From NCBI RefSeq assembly GCF_900106755.1, contig NZ_FNNN01000029.1, positions 1 to 64,000 of the forward strand: a DNA stretch of 64,000 nt, written 5' to 3'. The position numbers and the translations under genes are program-made. Position 1 is the first letter of the stretch; each line of letters begins with the position of its first letter. Below the pieces are notes generated by a model that was not told where the DNA came from, ran no database searches, and saw nothing but the letters and a program-made list of their open reading frames with translations. Below are positions 8,869-17,191 of this stretch, one piece after another. Source of the stretch: Bacteroides faecis MAJ27 (GTDB taxonomy: Bacteria; Bacteroidota; Bacteroidia; Bacteroidales; Bacteroidaceae).

Positions 8869-10002
8869 TTATTCCTTATCTACAGAAAACTTAAAGATGC
8901 ATTGACTCATGTATTTTTCTCCCGGGCGAAGCACAGCCGAAGGCCATTCCGGTTTGTTCGGAGTATCCGGATATTTCTGTGTTTCAAGACATACAGAAGC
9001 ACGTTGATTGTAAGTAATGCCTTTCTTTCCTGTCAGAGAACCATCCAGGAAGTTACCTGCGTACACCTGAATACCCGGTTCATTGGTATATACATCCAGT
9101 ACGATACCCGTCTTAGGTGATTCGAGCGAAACACATTTCCGGGAAATATCCCCTTTGGCATTCAATACCCAGTTATGGTCATAACCATTTCCATTCTTCA
9201 ATTGTACAAAATCGTAGTCGTTAATGCGTGCACCTACCGGAGTCGGAGTGCGGAAATCCATCGGAGTACCTTCTACCGGAACAATTTCACCAGTTGTCAT
9301 GAATGTGCTGTCGACCGGAGTATAATAATCGGCATCCACCATCAACAAGTGGTCTGCATTGCTTGCTGCATCACCATCGAGATTAAAATAAGAATGATTG
9401 GTCATATTTACGATGGTCGGCTTATCCGTTTCTGCTTCATAGCGGATATCGATGGCATTATCGTCCGTCAGTTTCATCAGAACTTTACAGGTAATGTTGC
9501 CCGGGAAACCTTCTTCACCGTCCGCAGCGACATAAGTCAGTTCGATCTCTTGCGGATTCAGTTGCACAGCGTCGAACACACGATACTGAAACCCTTTAGG
9601 GCCACCATGCAAGCAATGGCCGTAGTTATTTTGAGGCAATTGATATTCAATGCTGTCCAATGTGAATTTACCCTGATTGATACGATTAGCATAACGACCG
9701 ATGCTGGCACCAAAATCCGAAGGTTTGCTGATATAATCCTGAATAGAATCGAATCCCAGAACTACATCCTGCATCTTTCCGTCTTTATCGGGAACCATCA
9801 CAGAAACAATGCGTCCGCCGAAGTTCGTCACGCAGACTTCCATGTTATTCTTGTTGCGAAGGGTGTATAAATCTGTTTTCTTACCGCCTACCTCGGCTTG
9901 GAAATTAGTTCTTAACAGACCGGAGTCGGTAGTTTGCTCTGCTTTCGGAGTACAAGCAGTCATAAAAAGGGCAGCAAAAGCCCATAATGCCAAATTCTTC
10001 AT
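8869..10002 (-). CDS. Aldose 1-epimerase (mutarotase), lipoprotein, copy 1
   Basis: Interconverts alpha and beta anomers of free hexoses. 377 residues; signal and lipobox (MKNLALWAFAALFMTAC) place it in the cell envelope. Family landmarks are all present: NFGGRIVSVMVPD near the N-terminus, YANRINQGKF, the catalytic-His region NNYGHCLHGGPKGF and NMTNHSYFNLDG, and the C-terminal catalytic-Glu region SVCLETQKYPDTPN. It is nearly identical over its length to the copy at 14488-15621, so a recent duplication is likely. Unlike that copy it stands alone: the GH127 operon terminator (10163-10201) lies upstream, and it has its own promoter with the shared operator word. Confidence 0.95.
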   Translation of the reverse strand: MKNLALWAFAALFMTACTPKAEQTTDSGLLRTNFQAEVGGKKTDLYTLRNKNNMEVCVTNFGGRIVSVMVPDKDGKMQDVVLGFDSIQDYISKPSDFGASIGRYANRINQGKFTLDSIEYQLPQNNYGHCLHGGPKGFQYRVFDAVQLNPQEIELTYVAADGEEGFPGNITCKVLMKLTDDNAIDIRYEAETDKPTIVNMTNHSYFNLDGDAASNADHLLMVDADYYTPVDSTFMTTGEIVPVEGTPMDFRTPTPVGARINDYDFVQLKNGNGYDHNWVLNAKGDISRKCVSLESPKTGIVLDVYTNEPGIQVYAGNFLDGSLTGKKGITYNQRASVCLETQKYPDTPNKPEWPSAVLRPGEKYMSQCIFKFSVDKE

Positions 10003-10037
10003 GATTGATATAAAATTACAAAGTTACGTTATGGCTG

Positions 10038-10105
10038 CAAAGTTCGCAAAATCGGGGTTACTACAAAGCTATTATTTGACCAATAAATAACACAAATATT
10101 CCATT
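10038..10105 (-). promoter_or_regulatory. Promoter with shared activator-site word
   Basis: On the minus strand the -7 element GAACTTTG (10045-10038) is preceded, exactly 30 bp upstream, by ATTGGTCAA (10084-10076). A weak second half-site, AATGGAATA, sits 21 bp further out (10105-10097). The same word at the same spacing occurs at four other promoters in this window. Confidence 0.6.
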
Positions 10106-10157
10106 TTATCGAAGAATCGATCCATCTGAATGATAACGGAAAGAGAAGAGGAAGCAT

Positions 10158-10201
10158 AAAAAAGGCTATTGCAAAGAATCAAACGAATCTTGCAATAGCC
10201 T
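10158..10201 (-). terminator. Terminator of the mannan-enzyme operon
   Basis: A 12-bp perfect stem (AGGCTATTGCAA at 10163-10174 and its complement ending at 10201) extended by a bulged inner stem. On the minus strand a run of six T follows. It lies 67 bp after the stop of the GH127-type gene and ends the eight-gene operon. Confidence 0.85.
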
Positions 10202-10267
10202 CTCACCCCCATTCATTAAATGATTTATCTCATCATATGTCTGAATATATCAATGATAAGGATCTGT

Positions 10268-12331
10268 TTACTCCTTAGTATTCGGGAAAGCCGATATTCT
10301 CAACCGGGCCGCTCCCATCGGAATCAATGTAATCTCTTCTTTAGCGCCTTTCACCGCATCTTCTTCGGGCAATACGCCACAAAGTCCTGTCTCGTCGATC
10401 TGCCATTCGGGAATAATCCGACCGGTAGCTTTCACTTCCAAAGGTACATTGGCTACTGTGAACGGGAAGTTATCAGCAGGCCAGGACTTACGAACCACCT
10501 TGAAGTTTTTCAAAGGTTCTTTCTTATCCAATACCAATGAATAGTTCCAGGGGCTATTTGCATAAATTTCAGTAGTAGGCCATTTCTTCGGGTCGGCACC
10601 TTTCTGCCATTTGGAGTCACCGATAGCTGTTTCCCGACTGTCTTTTTCTACATATTTCTCGTCAATCTTAAGAGACAATGTCAACGGACCATAATCCACA
10701 CTTACACTGTTCTTATTCACTTGCCAGGTACGCATGGACAGAGACATCGGAAGGGTCATCTCCACTTTGTCACCATCCTCCCATTCGCGTTCGATGCACA
10801 AGTATTTGCCCGATACAGGTTTCGCGCTGATCTTCTTTCCGTTTACACGCACTTCGGCTCCCTCAGTCCATGAAGGAATGCGGAGATAGAACGGAAAATT
10901 GACCTTTTCACCGGTAGAAACGGTAAATTTGATACTTTCCTCGAAAGGATAGTTAGTCTCTTCATGAAGAACGATTTCCTTTCCATTGCCAACTTTCACC
11001 GTAGCTTTACAGGCAGCATAGATGGCAGCGGCAATACCGTTGTCGGGAGTTGCCAATACCAGATGTTCTGAGAAGTAAGGCCAGCCTTGCGCATGGTTAT
11101 GCTGGCAGCAGCGGCTGCTGAACGGATTCATGGAAAGGAACGGACCACGGTTGTCAATGCCCGGATGATGATTCTTTGAGTCACTGACTGTATGGTTCGG
11201 ACAAGTGATGTAACGCAAAGCCTTGAAGTCGGGCATTACGGCAGCAGGATAAGAGTTGAAAGCCACTTCTTCACAATGTTCAGCCCACATCGGGTCGCCT
11301 GTCATGCAAAGCATGATTTCATCAGAAGCCATCTGTTCCACCAGTCCGCAGGTTTCCACTCCCTGACGGGGATCGATATATCCCAGACGGGCATTCTCGT
11401 CCGCACCGAACATACCGCCCGGCATCTGACCGAAGGTACGACGGATCAAATGATGTACGTTATAAGATGCTTTGAGCATAGCGGAATCTCCGGTCTGCAT
11501 ATAATAAGTGGCAGGTTCGCGGAAACACTGGGCGATGTTCACATTATGCCAGTTAGGCAGGGAAGTTGACTTTGTCCAGTCGGCTGTATTACGGTGAATC
11601 TTCTCGGCAAGTTCCAGCAGGAAGGCGTCTCCGGTATGATTATACAGCCAGTAGATACTGATGATGTTGTCACCGCCACGGCTGTTTTCCCAGTAGTCTT
11701 CCAGAAGCTTATCGTCGGGAACAGTCATCTGCCATTTGAAATAGTTCGTCATCAGGTCAATAACCCGTTGGTCCTGAGAATATTCGTAATAAGATTGCAG
11801 ACACCAGAGCATGATCATTTGTGCCCACAATTCACGTTTACCGTTCCGTTCGTTGATGGGGCCGAAGTAACCGTCGGGCTGGCAACTGGCAAATACACCT
11901 TCAATCCATGTTTTTGTTTCCGCAATCATCTTCGGATCATTCAGGATATAGGCAAGATTGCCGTAACCTTTCAGCCAGTAAGGGACTTCTTCCCAACCAT
12001 GATCGCCGCCGGTCGTCAGCCAGGCATTATTGTCTTTCTCCAGCCAGGCACTGATCTCGCCCAGATGTCCGGTCAGACCTTCACGCTGCAGTTCGAGATA
12101 CTTCTTTACCCAACCTTCCGGCTGAATGCTGCCAACAGGCAACTTAATAAAATTCAACGGACGAAGCGGAGCCCGATAGCTCACGTAATTCGCGTTAGTC
12201 GACTGTGTATCGGGACGGTCTACCACCCTTACAGATTCATTAGCAGTACATGTGGTAAAAGCAGCTGTCAGCAAACCGACAGTCAACAGCGTACCCGCAA
12301 CTCCTATTTTAAAAGATCGTTTCTGTTTCAT
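10268..12331 (-). CDS. GH127-type (DUF1680) glycoside hydrolase
   Basis: 687 residues with an N-terminal membrane/signal segment (VAGTLLTVGLLTAAFTTC). DUF1680 contains GH127/GH146 beta-L-arabinofuranosidases, (alpha/alpha)6-barrel enzymes that use a zinc-bound Cys as nucleophile. Matching zinc-site residues are visible: E326-T-C328 in 'GVETCGLVEQM' and C408-C409 in 'SRCCQHNH'. The first Cys of the usual CxCC cluster is Ser here, unlike the canonical paralogue at 40902-42974, so specificity may differ. C-terminal beta domains follow (LRIPSWTEGAEVRVNG). Last gene of the mannan-type operon, 50 bp after the GH92 stop. Alternative: a different DUF1680 activity. Confidence 0.8.
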   Translation of the reverse strand: MKQKRSFKIGVAGTLLTVGLLTAAFTTCTANESVRVVDRPDTQSTNANYVSYRAPLRPLNFIKLPVGSIQPEGWVKKYLELQREGLTGHLGEISAWLEKDNNAWLTTGGDHGWEEVPYWLKGYGNLAYILNDPKMIAETKTWIEGVFASCQPDGYFGPINERNGKRELWAQMIMLWCLQSYYEYSQDQRVIDLMTNYFKWQMTVPDDKLLEDYWENSRGGDNIISIYWLYNHTGDAFLLELAEKIHRNTADWTKSTSLPNWHNVNIAQCFREPATYYMQTGDSAMLKASYNVHHLIRRTFGQMPGGMFGADENARLGYIDPRQGVETCGLVEQMASDEIMLCMTGDPMWAEHCEEVAFNSYPAAVMPDFKALRYITCPNHTVSDSKNHHPGIDNRGPFLSMNPFSSRCCQHNHAQGWPYFSEHLVLATPDNGIAAAIYAACKATVKVGNGKEIVLHEETNYPFEESIKFTVSTGEKVNFPFYLRIPSWTEGAEVRVNGKKISAKPVSGKYLCIEREWEDGDKVEMTLPMSLSMRTWQVNKNSVSVDYGPLTLSLKIDEKYVEKDSRETAIGDSKWQKGADPKKWPTTEIYANSPWNYSLVLDKKEPLKNFKVVRKSWPADNFPFTVANVPLEVKATGRIIPEWQIDETGLCGVLPEEDAVKGAKEEITLIPMGAARLRISAFPNTKE

Positions 12332-12381
12332 TTTGAATATTTTTTGGGCTGACTAAAGAGTCAGCCTTATTTAAATTCGGT

Positions 12382-14394
12382 TTATTTATAATTAAAAATC
12401 AACTCTCCGCCTTTTATCAGTTCATTGTGAGATATACGGTAGTCATCAATCTTTTTTCCGTTGAAATGGATACTTTTGATCGGTGCGTCTTTCTTTTTTC
12501 GTCCTTCTGTCTGAATGGTAAGTGTATTCCCATTCGCCAACCGCAACAGTACCCTATCAAAAAGCGGAGAGGTCAGATCATAGTATTCGTCTCCCACAAG
12601 CAGAGGGTAGAAGCCCATTGCACCAAACACGTACCAGGCACTCATCGTACCGTCGTCTTCATCCATTTCGGGGCTATACCCTTCCGGATCGTTTTTGAAT
12701 GCTTTGCCCAGATAAGGAGTCTTAAATTCCGAGTTTCCTCCATATTTATGGATCATCGGCTCAGTCATCAGGCTTCGCACTATCTGTTGGGTCTTCTCCG
12801 GTGCTCCTAGCCGGTTGAACAGATAAGGGACATGAATATCCGGTTCGTTTCCCTGATTATAGAGGTGATGATCGAAGAAATAGGTGAGCTGCGAACGGAG
12901 AGAGTCTTGTCCCACCCACTCTATCATTTTATCGATGTATTGCGGAGCTGCCCATCTGTATTGCCAGCGGGTTCCCTGATAGAGTCCGTTATTCTTCATC
13001 ACTTCAAAAGCAGGAGTGACATTCATAAATTCCTTCTTCCAGGTTTCCTCGAAGAGAGAGACCGAGCGTTGTCTATATTGTTCAGAATCTGCCTTTTCAC
13101 CGATGATTTCGGCGATCTGAGCCATGGCCCATAAATCATAAGCCGATTCCATCTTCTGATCGGGCGAACGCATGGGCAGCCGTTCCATTTCCTCCTTCAT
13201 ACCTGCATAGCCTTTGCGGAAATCAAGGGTTGTGATTCCTTTCCGGTAGGCATCCAGCAAGAGAATCACAGCATGTTCGGTGCGCACTGTCGGGGTGGAT
13301 TCGAATCCGGTGGACCAGTCTTTCTTTCCCGTTGCATACAGATGAATCAGAGAGGTTGCCATATCCCGCATTCTCGCAGGTTCGGTCAGCACCAACAGAG
13401 GAAATTTAGTGCGGAAGGTATCCCATAACGACCAGTTGCTGTAATAGCGGAAATCTTCTGATATATATACTTTCCCATCCGTACCCAGATAAGCTCCATC
13501 GGGAGAACTCACATCAGCCGGACTCAGATAAGCACGGTAGAGTGATGTATAGAAGATTACCTTATCGTCTTTCTTTCCGCCTTTCACGTCGATGGCGGAA
13601 AGTTGTTTCTCCCATTGGTTGCCGGTCTGTGATTTCAGTTCGGCAAAGTCCATCTTTTCCCAGCGGGCACATTCCCAGCTAGCCAATTCGGAACTGAGTG
13701 CGGAAAGTCCGATACGTACTTCCACCGCACGTACCTTCTTGCCAAAAGTAAGGCAGGCAGTCGTCTCTTTCTGTTCCTCCAGTTGGAAAGGCTGGTCGGT
13801 GTTTAAGGAGAAATAAAGTTTGTAGCGTCCATGTCCGCAGACATTCTTTGCCTGTACATAGCCTTCAATGCAGGTATCCGATACACGTTTATACTGACAG
13901 GTAGCCACGTCTTCAAACGTAGAGGCGAAGTCCACCCAAAGAGCAGCGGAAATGCTTCGGGGAAACTTATAACGTTCCACCGCCATCGCATGAGTCGCAG
14001 TCAGCTCTGTCTTGATGCCATTGGTAAAGGCTGTCGAATAATAACCGGGAGTTGCTTTCTCGTGATTCTTCTTCATATGCAACTCCTGTGAAGGAGCTAC
14101 CGGACGAATGCGCAGATTTCCTCCCCCTCCACTACATCCCACTCCGGAAAGGCGGTTGACAGAGATACCGGAGACCTTAGTCACGGCGTAATCATAACCG
14201 GCATGGCTGCGCGGATCGTTATCCGGACACACACAAACCATTCCGAAAGGAGCAGCAGCACCCGGAGCTACCTGCCCGTTATCACCGGAAGTACCGATAA
14301 ACAGGTTGACATACTTTGTATTTTGCGCAACTGACGCAACAGTACATAAGGTCAGTAAAAGAAAGGTGTATCGTCTGATTGTGCTATTTTTCAT
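12382..14394 (-). CDS. GH92-family protein with Gln at the acid position
   Basis: GH92 enzymes are calcium-dependent exo-alpha-mannosidases. This one has 670 residues and a Sec signal (MKNSTIRRYTFLLLTLCTVASVAQ). The start at 14394 is chosen because the longer frame would need GTG. N-terminal beta-sandwich landmarks are NLFIGTSGDNGQVAPGAAAP and AGYDYAVTKVSGISVNRLSG; the (alpha/alpha)6 domain holds SNWSLWDTFRTKFPLL. The catalytic base pair D-x-D is kept (MDEDDGTMSAWYVFGAMGFYP). The general acid Glu, found in the sister GH92 as TEGNSWHYTW (E535), is Gln here: YQGTRWQYRW, Q473, codon 12978-12976. A Glu-to-Gln change is described for GH92 enzymes that cleave mannose-1-phosphate diesters (CcGH92_5, Tiels et al.). 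So phosphomannose uncapping is a plausible role; loss of activity is the alternative. Confidence 0.85.
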   Translation of the reverse strand: MKNSTIRRYTFLLLTLCTVASVAQNTKYVNLFIGTSGDNGQVAPGAAAPFGMVCVCPDNDPRSHAGYDYAVTKVSGISVNRLSGVGCSGGGGNLRIRPVAPSQELHMKKNHEKATPGYYSTAFTNGIKTELTATHAMAVERYKFPRSISAALWVDFASTFEDVATCQYKRVSDTCIEGYVQAKNVCGHGRYKLYFSLNTDQPFQLEEQKETTACLTFGKKVRAVEVRIGLSALSSELASWECARWEKMDFAELKSQTGNQWEKQLSAIDVKGGKKDDKVIFYTSLYRAYLSPADVSSPDGAYLGTDGKVYISEDFRYYSNWSLWDTFRTKFPLLVLTEPARMRDMATSLIHLYATGKKDWSTGFESTPTVRTEHAVILLLDAYRKGITTLDFRKGYAGMKEEMERLPMRSPDQKMESAYDLWAMAQIAEIIGEKADSEQYRQRSVSLFEETWKKEFMNVTPAFEVMKNNGLYQGTRWQYRWAAPQYIDKMIEWVGQDSLRSQLTYFFDHHLYNQGNEPDIHVPYLFNRLGAPEKTQQIVRSLMTEPMIHKYGGNSEFKTPYLGKAFKNDPEGYSPEMDEDDGTMSAWYVFGAMGFYPLLVGDEYYDLTSPLFDRVLLRLANGNTLTIQTEGRKKKDAPIKSIHFNGKKIDDYRISHNELIKGGELIFNYK

Positions 14395-14487
14395 AGTGTT
14401 CTCCTTTTGGATAAAAAAACTCAAGTGAACCGCAGGAGAAGCAATCTTCACCGGCGATTCACTTTGAAATAATAAAGAAATGATCTT

Positions 14488-15621
14488 TTAATTCTTGTTT
14501 ACAGAGAACTTAAAGATACACTGGCTCATATATTTCTCGCCCGGACGAAGTACTGCCGAAGGCCATTCCGGCTTGTTCGGGGTATCCGGATATTTCTGAG
14601 TTTCGAGACATACGGAAGCACGCTGGTTGTAAGTAATGCCTTTCTTTCCGGTCAGTGAACCATCGAGGAAGTTTCCTGCATATACCTGGATACCAGGCTC
14701 GTTGGTATATACATCGAGCACGATACCTGTCAGCGGTGATTCGAGAGTAGCACATTTACGGGTAACGTCGCCCTTGGTATTCAATACCCAGTTATGGTCG
14801 TAACCATTACCATTCTTCAACTGTACGAAATCGTAGTCATTGATGCGTGCACCTACCGGAGTCGGAGTACGGAAGTCCATCGGAGTTCCTTCAACCGGAG
14901 CTATTTCGCCGGTAGTCATGAAGGTGCTGTCTACCGGAGTATAGTAGTCTGCATCAATTGTCAGCAGATGTGCCTCATTGCGGGCTGCATCTCCATCAAG
15001 GTTGAAATAAGAGTGGTTGGTCATGTTCACAATAGTCGGCTTGTCGGTTTCCGCTTCGTAGCGGATGTCGATAGCGTTATCGTCCGTCAGTTTCATCAGC
15101 ACCTTACAAGTGATATTGCCCGGGAAACCTTCTTCACCATCTTCTGCCACATAAGTCAATTCCAGTTCTTGCGGATTGGGCTGTACTGCATCAAACACCC
15201 GGTATTGGAATCCTTGCGGACCGCCATGCAGACAATGACCGTAATTATTCTGAGGCAACTGATACTCTGTACCGTCCAATGTGAATTTACCTTGATTGAT
15301 ACGGTTGGCATAACGACCGATGCTTGCTCCAAAGTCCGAAGGCTTGCTGACATAATCCTGAATAGAATCGAAGCCGAGCACTACATCACGCATCTGTCCG
15401 TCTTTGTCGGGTACCATCACAGAAACAATACGGCCACCGAAGTTCGTAATGCAAACTTCCATGTTGTTCTTGTTGCGCAAGGTATACAAATCAGTTTTCT
15501 TTCCATTTACTTCCATCTGGAAGTTACTTTGCAATAAACCGGAATCCGTTGCTTTCTCGGCTTTCGGTGTACAAGCTGCCATTAACAGGGCGGCAACTGC
15601 CCATACACATAACTTTTTCAT
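14488..15621 (-). CDS. Aldose 1-epimerase (mutarotase), lipoprotein, copy 2
   Basis: 377 residues; start at 15621 (MKKLCVWAVAALLMAACT), since the longer frame begins with GTG. All family landmarks are present (NFGGRIVSVMVPD, YANRINQGKF, NNYGHCLHGGPQGF, NMTNHSYFNLDGD, SVCLETQKYPDTPN), as in the copy at 8869-10002, from which it differs at scattered residues. It lies inside the operon between GH125 (about 100 bp upstream) and GH92 (93 bp downstream). Its likely job is anomer conversion of released sugars in the periplasm. The gap upstream holds a long imperfect inverted repeat (15638-15713). Confidence 0.95.
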   Translation of the reverse strand: MKKLCVWAVAALLMAACTPKAEKATDSGLLQSNFQMEVNGKKTDLYTLRNKNNMEVCITNFGGRIVSVMVPDKDGQMRDVVLGFDSIQDYVSKPSDFGASIGRYANRINQGKFTLDGTEYQLPQNNYGHCLHGGPQGFQYRVFDAVQPNPQELELTYVAEDGEEGFPGNITCKVLMKLTDDNAIDIRYEAETDKPTIVNMTNHSYFNLDGDAARNEAHLLTIDADYYTPVDSTFMTTGEIAPVEGTPMDFRTPTPVGARINDYDFVQLKNGNGYDHNWVLNTKGDVTRKCATLESPLTGIVLDVYTNEPGIQVYAGNFLDGSLTGKKGITYNQRASVCLETQKYPDTPNKPEWPSAVLRPGEKYMSQCIFKFSVNKN

Positions 15622-15637
15622 ATTATTACTTTTTTCA

Positions 15638-15713
15638 GGCACGGATTACACGGATAACACGGTTTAAGACTCTATACCAGATAAAAATCCGCGTAATCCG
15701 TGTAATCTGTGCC
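15638..15713. repeat. 25-bp imperfect inverted repeat inside the operon
   Basis: Arms at 15638-15662 and 15689-15713 are complementary at 22 of 25 positions (core CACGGATTACACGGAT) with a 26-bp spacer. A matching CGGATTACACGG-type word is a common dispersed intergenic repeat in Bacteroides genomes. It sits between the GH125 and epimerase genes without a T-run, so it may be an mRNA stability or processing element rather than a terminator. Confidence 0.65.
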
Positions 15714-15724
15714 TACCTTGTTTT

Positions 15725-17188
15725 CTACTTTATACTATTCAGCAAATCTACTTTACCTTCATTGACCAATTTAAGAATCAGTTCGCCGAAAAGCGTATTC
15801 TGCCAGGCAAACCACGCACGGGTGAAATTCTTCGGATCGTCTTTGTGGAAAGATTCGTGCATAAAGCCTGTTCCTGCATCCGTATCCATCAGCATTTTGA
15901 TACAAGTTTTGATTTCCGCATCATCCTTGCTGGTGAAAGCTTTCATCATGATACTCATCGGCCATACCATATTATAACCGATATGCGGTCCGCCAATACC
16001 TTCGCCTGCCTTGCCCTTGAAGAAGTAAGGATTGTCCTCGCTCCACACGAACTTACGGGTATTCTGATAAATAGGATCATTCACATTCACATCGCCCAGA
16101 TAAGGCATCGCAAGCAGACTCGGCACATTGGCATCGTCCATCAGGAAGTGATTGCCGAAACCGTCTACCTCGAATGCATAAATCTTACCGTATTTAGGGT
16201 GATTGTATACCGCATATTTCTTCAATGCTGTCTCTACTTCCTGTGCCAGGTCTTTACATTCCTTAGCCAAAGTAGTCTTCTTATTCACCTTTTCAAGGAT
16301 TTCAGCAGCTTTGCGCAATGAAGATACGGCAAAGAAATTGGAAGGTACCAGATATTGAAGAGTCGTTGCATCATCCGAAGGACGGAAGCAGGACACGATC
16401 AGTCCGACAGGTTTTACCGGTGCTCCAAGTCCGTCATTATTCAAGGTATCCAACGCGCGTTCTGTCTTACGCTGGAACTTATACGGACCCACTCCGTCTT
16501 TGCGTTGTTGTTCCTTAAATGTTTTCAGTACATTAGTGATAGCCTGAATCCATTCTTCTGAGAAGATGCTGGCATCTCCGGTTGTTTTCCAATAGTGATA
16601 AGCCAGACGCAACGGGTAGCAAAGTGAATCGATTTCCCATTTACGTTCGTGCAGTTCCGGTTTCATATCAGTCAGGTCGCTCATCCAGTGATTGTCTTCA
16701 ACGGCACCATCATTAAACGCATTGGCATAAGGGTCGATATTGATACATTTGAACTGACGAAGGATCACCCCTGCCAGCATCTCTTTCAGTTCCGGATCAG
16801 AGTTTGCCAGCTGAACATACGGCCATACCTGTGCGCCCGAGTCACGAAGCCACATCGCATGGATATCTCCGGTGTAAACAAATGTATCCGGTTTTCCGTC
16901 TTCGCCTTTGCGGAAATGTACCGTAGTATCAATGGTATTAGGGAAACAGTTGGTGAACATCCACGCCAGTTTCTCGTTTTTCAGAAGTTTCTGCACGCGG
17001 AGGATTTCTTTCTCTACCGCATTCGAACGGAAAAGACGCTTGGAAACTTCCGGACGGTTGTCTTTCTGAATAGCATCCGTCACACATACATACATTTCGG
17101 ACATCGTATTTGCAGCCTGCATCTGGCCACCGCAAAGGAGCATGCCTGCCAGCATACCTGCACTGATATATTTTACTTGCTTCTTCAT
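15725..17188 (-). CDS. GH125 exo-alpha-1,6-mannosidase
   Basis: 487 residues with a Sec signal (VKYISAGMLAGMLLCGGQMQA). GH125 removes terminal alpha-1,6-linked mannose with inversion, in an (alpha/alpha)6 barrel. Diagnostic stretches are 'MFTNCFPNTIDTTVHF', 'FVYTGDIHAMWLRDSGAQVWPY', 'YANAFNDGAVEDNHW', 'HERKWEIDSLCYPLRLAYHYW', 'SCFRPSDDATTLQYLVPSNFFA' and 'GTGFMHESFHKDDPKNFTRAWFAWQNTLFGEL'. Full family length. It starts 3 bp after the GH92 stop, so the two are tightly co-translated. The GH76/GH125/GH92 set is what Bacteroides uses on alpha-mannan, GH125 acting on the alpha-1,6 backbone products. Confidence 0.93.
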   Translation of the reverse strand: MKKQVKYISAGMLAGMLLCGGQMQAANTMSEMYVCVTDAIQKDNRPEVSKRLFRSNAVEKEILRVQKLLKNEKLAWMFTNCFPNTIDTTVHFRKGEDGKPDTFVYTGDIHAMWLRDSGAQVWPYVQLANSDPELKEMLAGVILRQFKCINIDPYANAFNDGAVEDNHWMSDLTDMKPELHERKWEIDSLCYPLRLAYHYWKTTGDASIFSEEWIQAITNVLKTFKEQQRKDGVGPYKFQRKTERALDTLNNDGLGAPVKPVGLIVSCFRPSDDATTLQYLVPSNFFAVSSLRKAAEILEKVNKKTTLAKECKDLAQEVETALKKYAVYNHPKYGKIYAFEVDGFGNHFLMDDANVPSLLAMPYLGDVNVNDPIYQNTRKFVWSEDNPYFFKGKAGEGIGGPHIGYNMVWPMSIMMKAFTSKDDAEIKTCIKMLMDTDAGTGFMHESFHKDDPKNFTRAWFAWQNTLFGELILKLVNEGKVDLLNSIK

Positions 17189-17191
17189 AAA

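Noticed and set aside
9175..9870. Plus-strand frame of 231 codons opposite the first epimerase, with a similar one at 14794-15537
   Set aside because: Both are mirror frames of the duplicated epimerase genes; their similarity to each other simply reflects the duplication.
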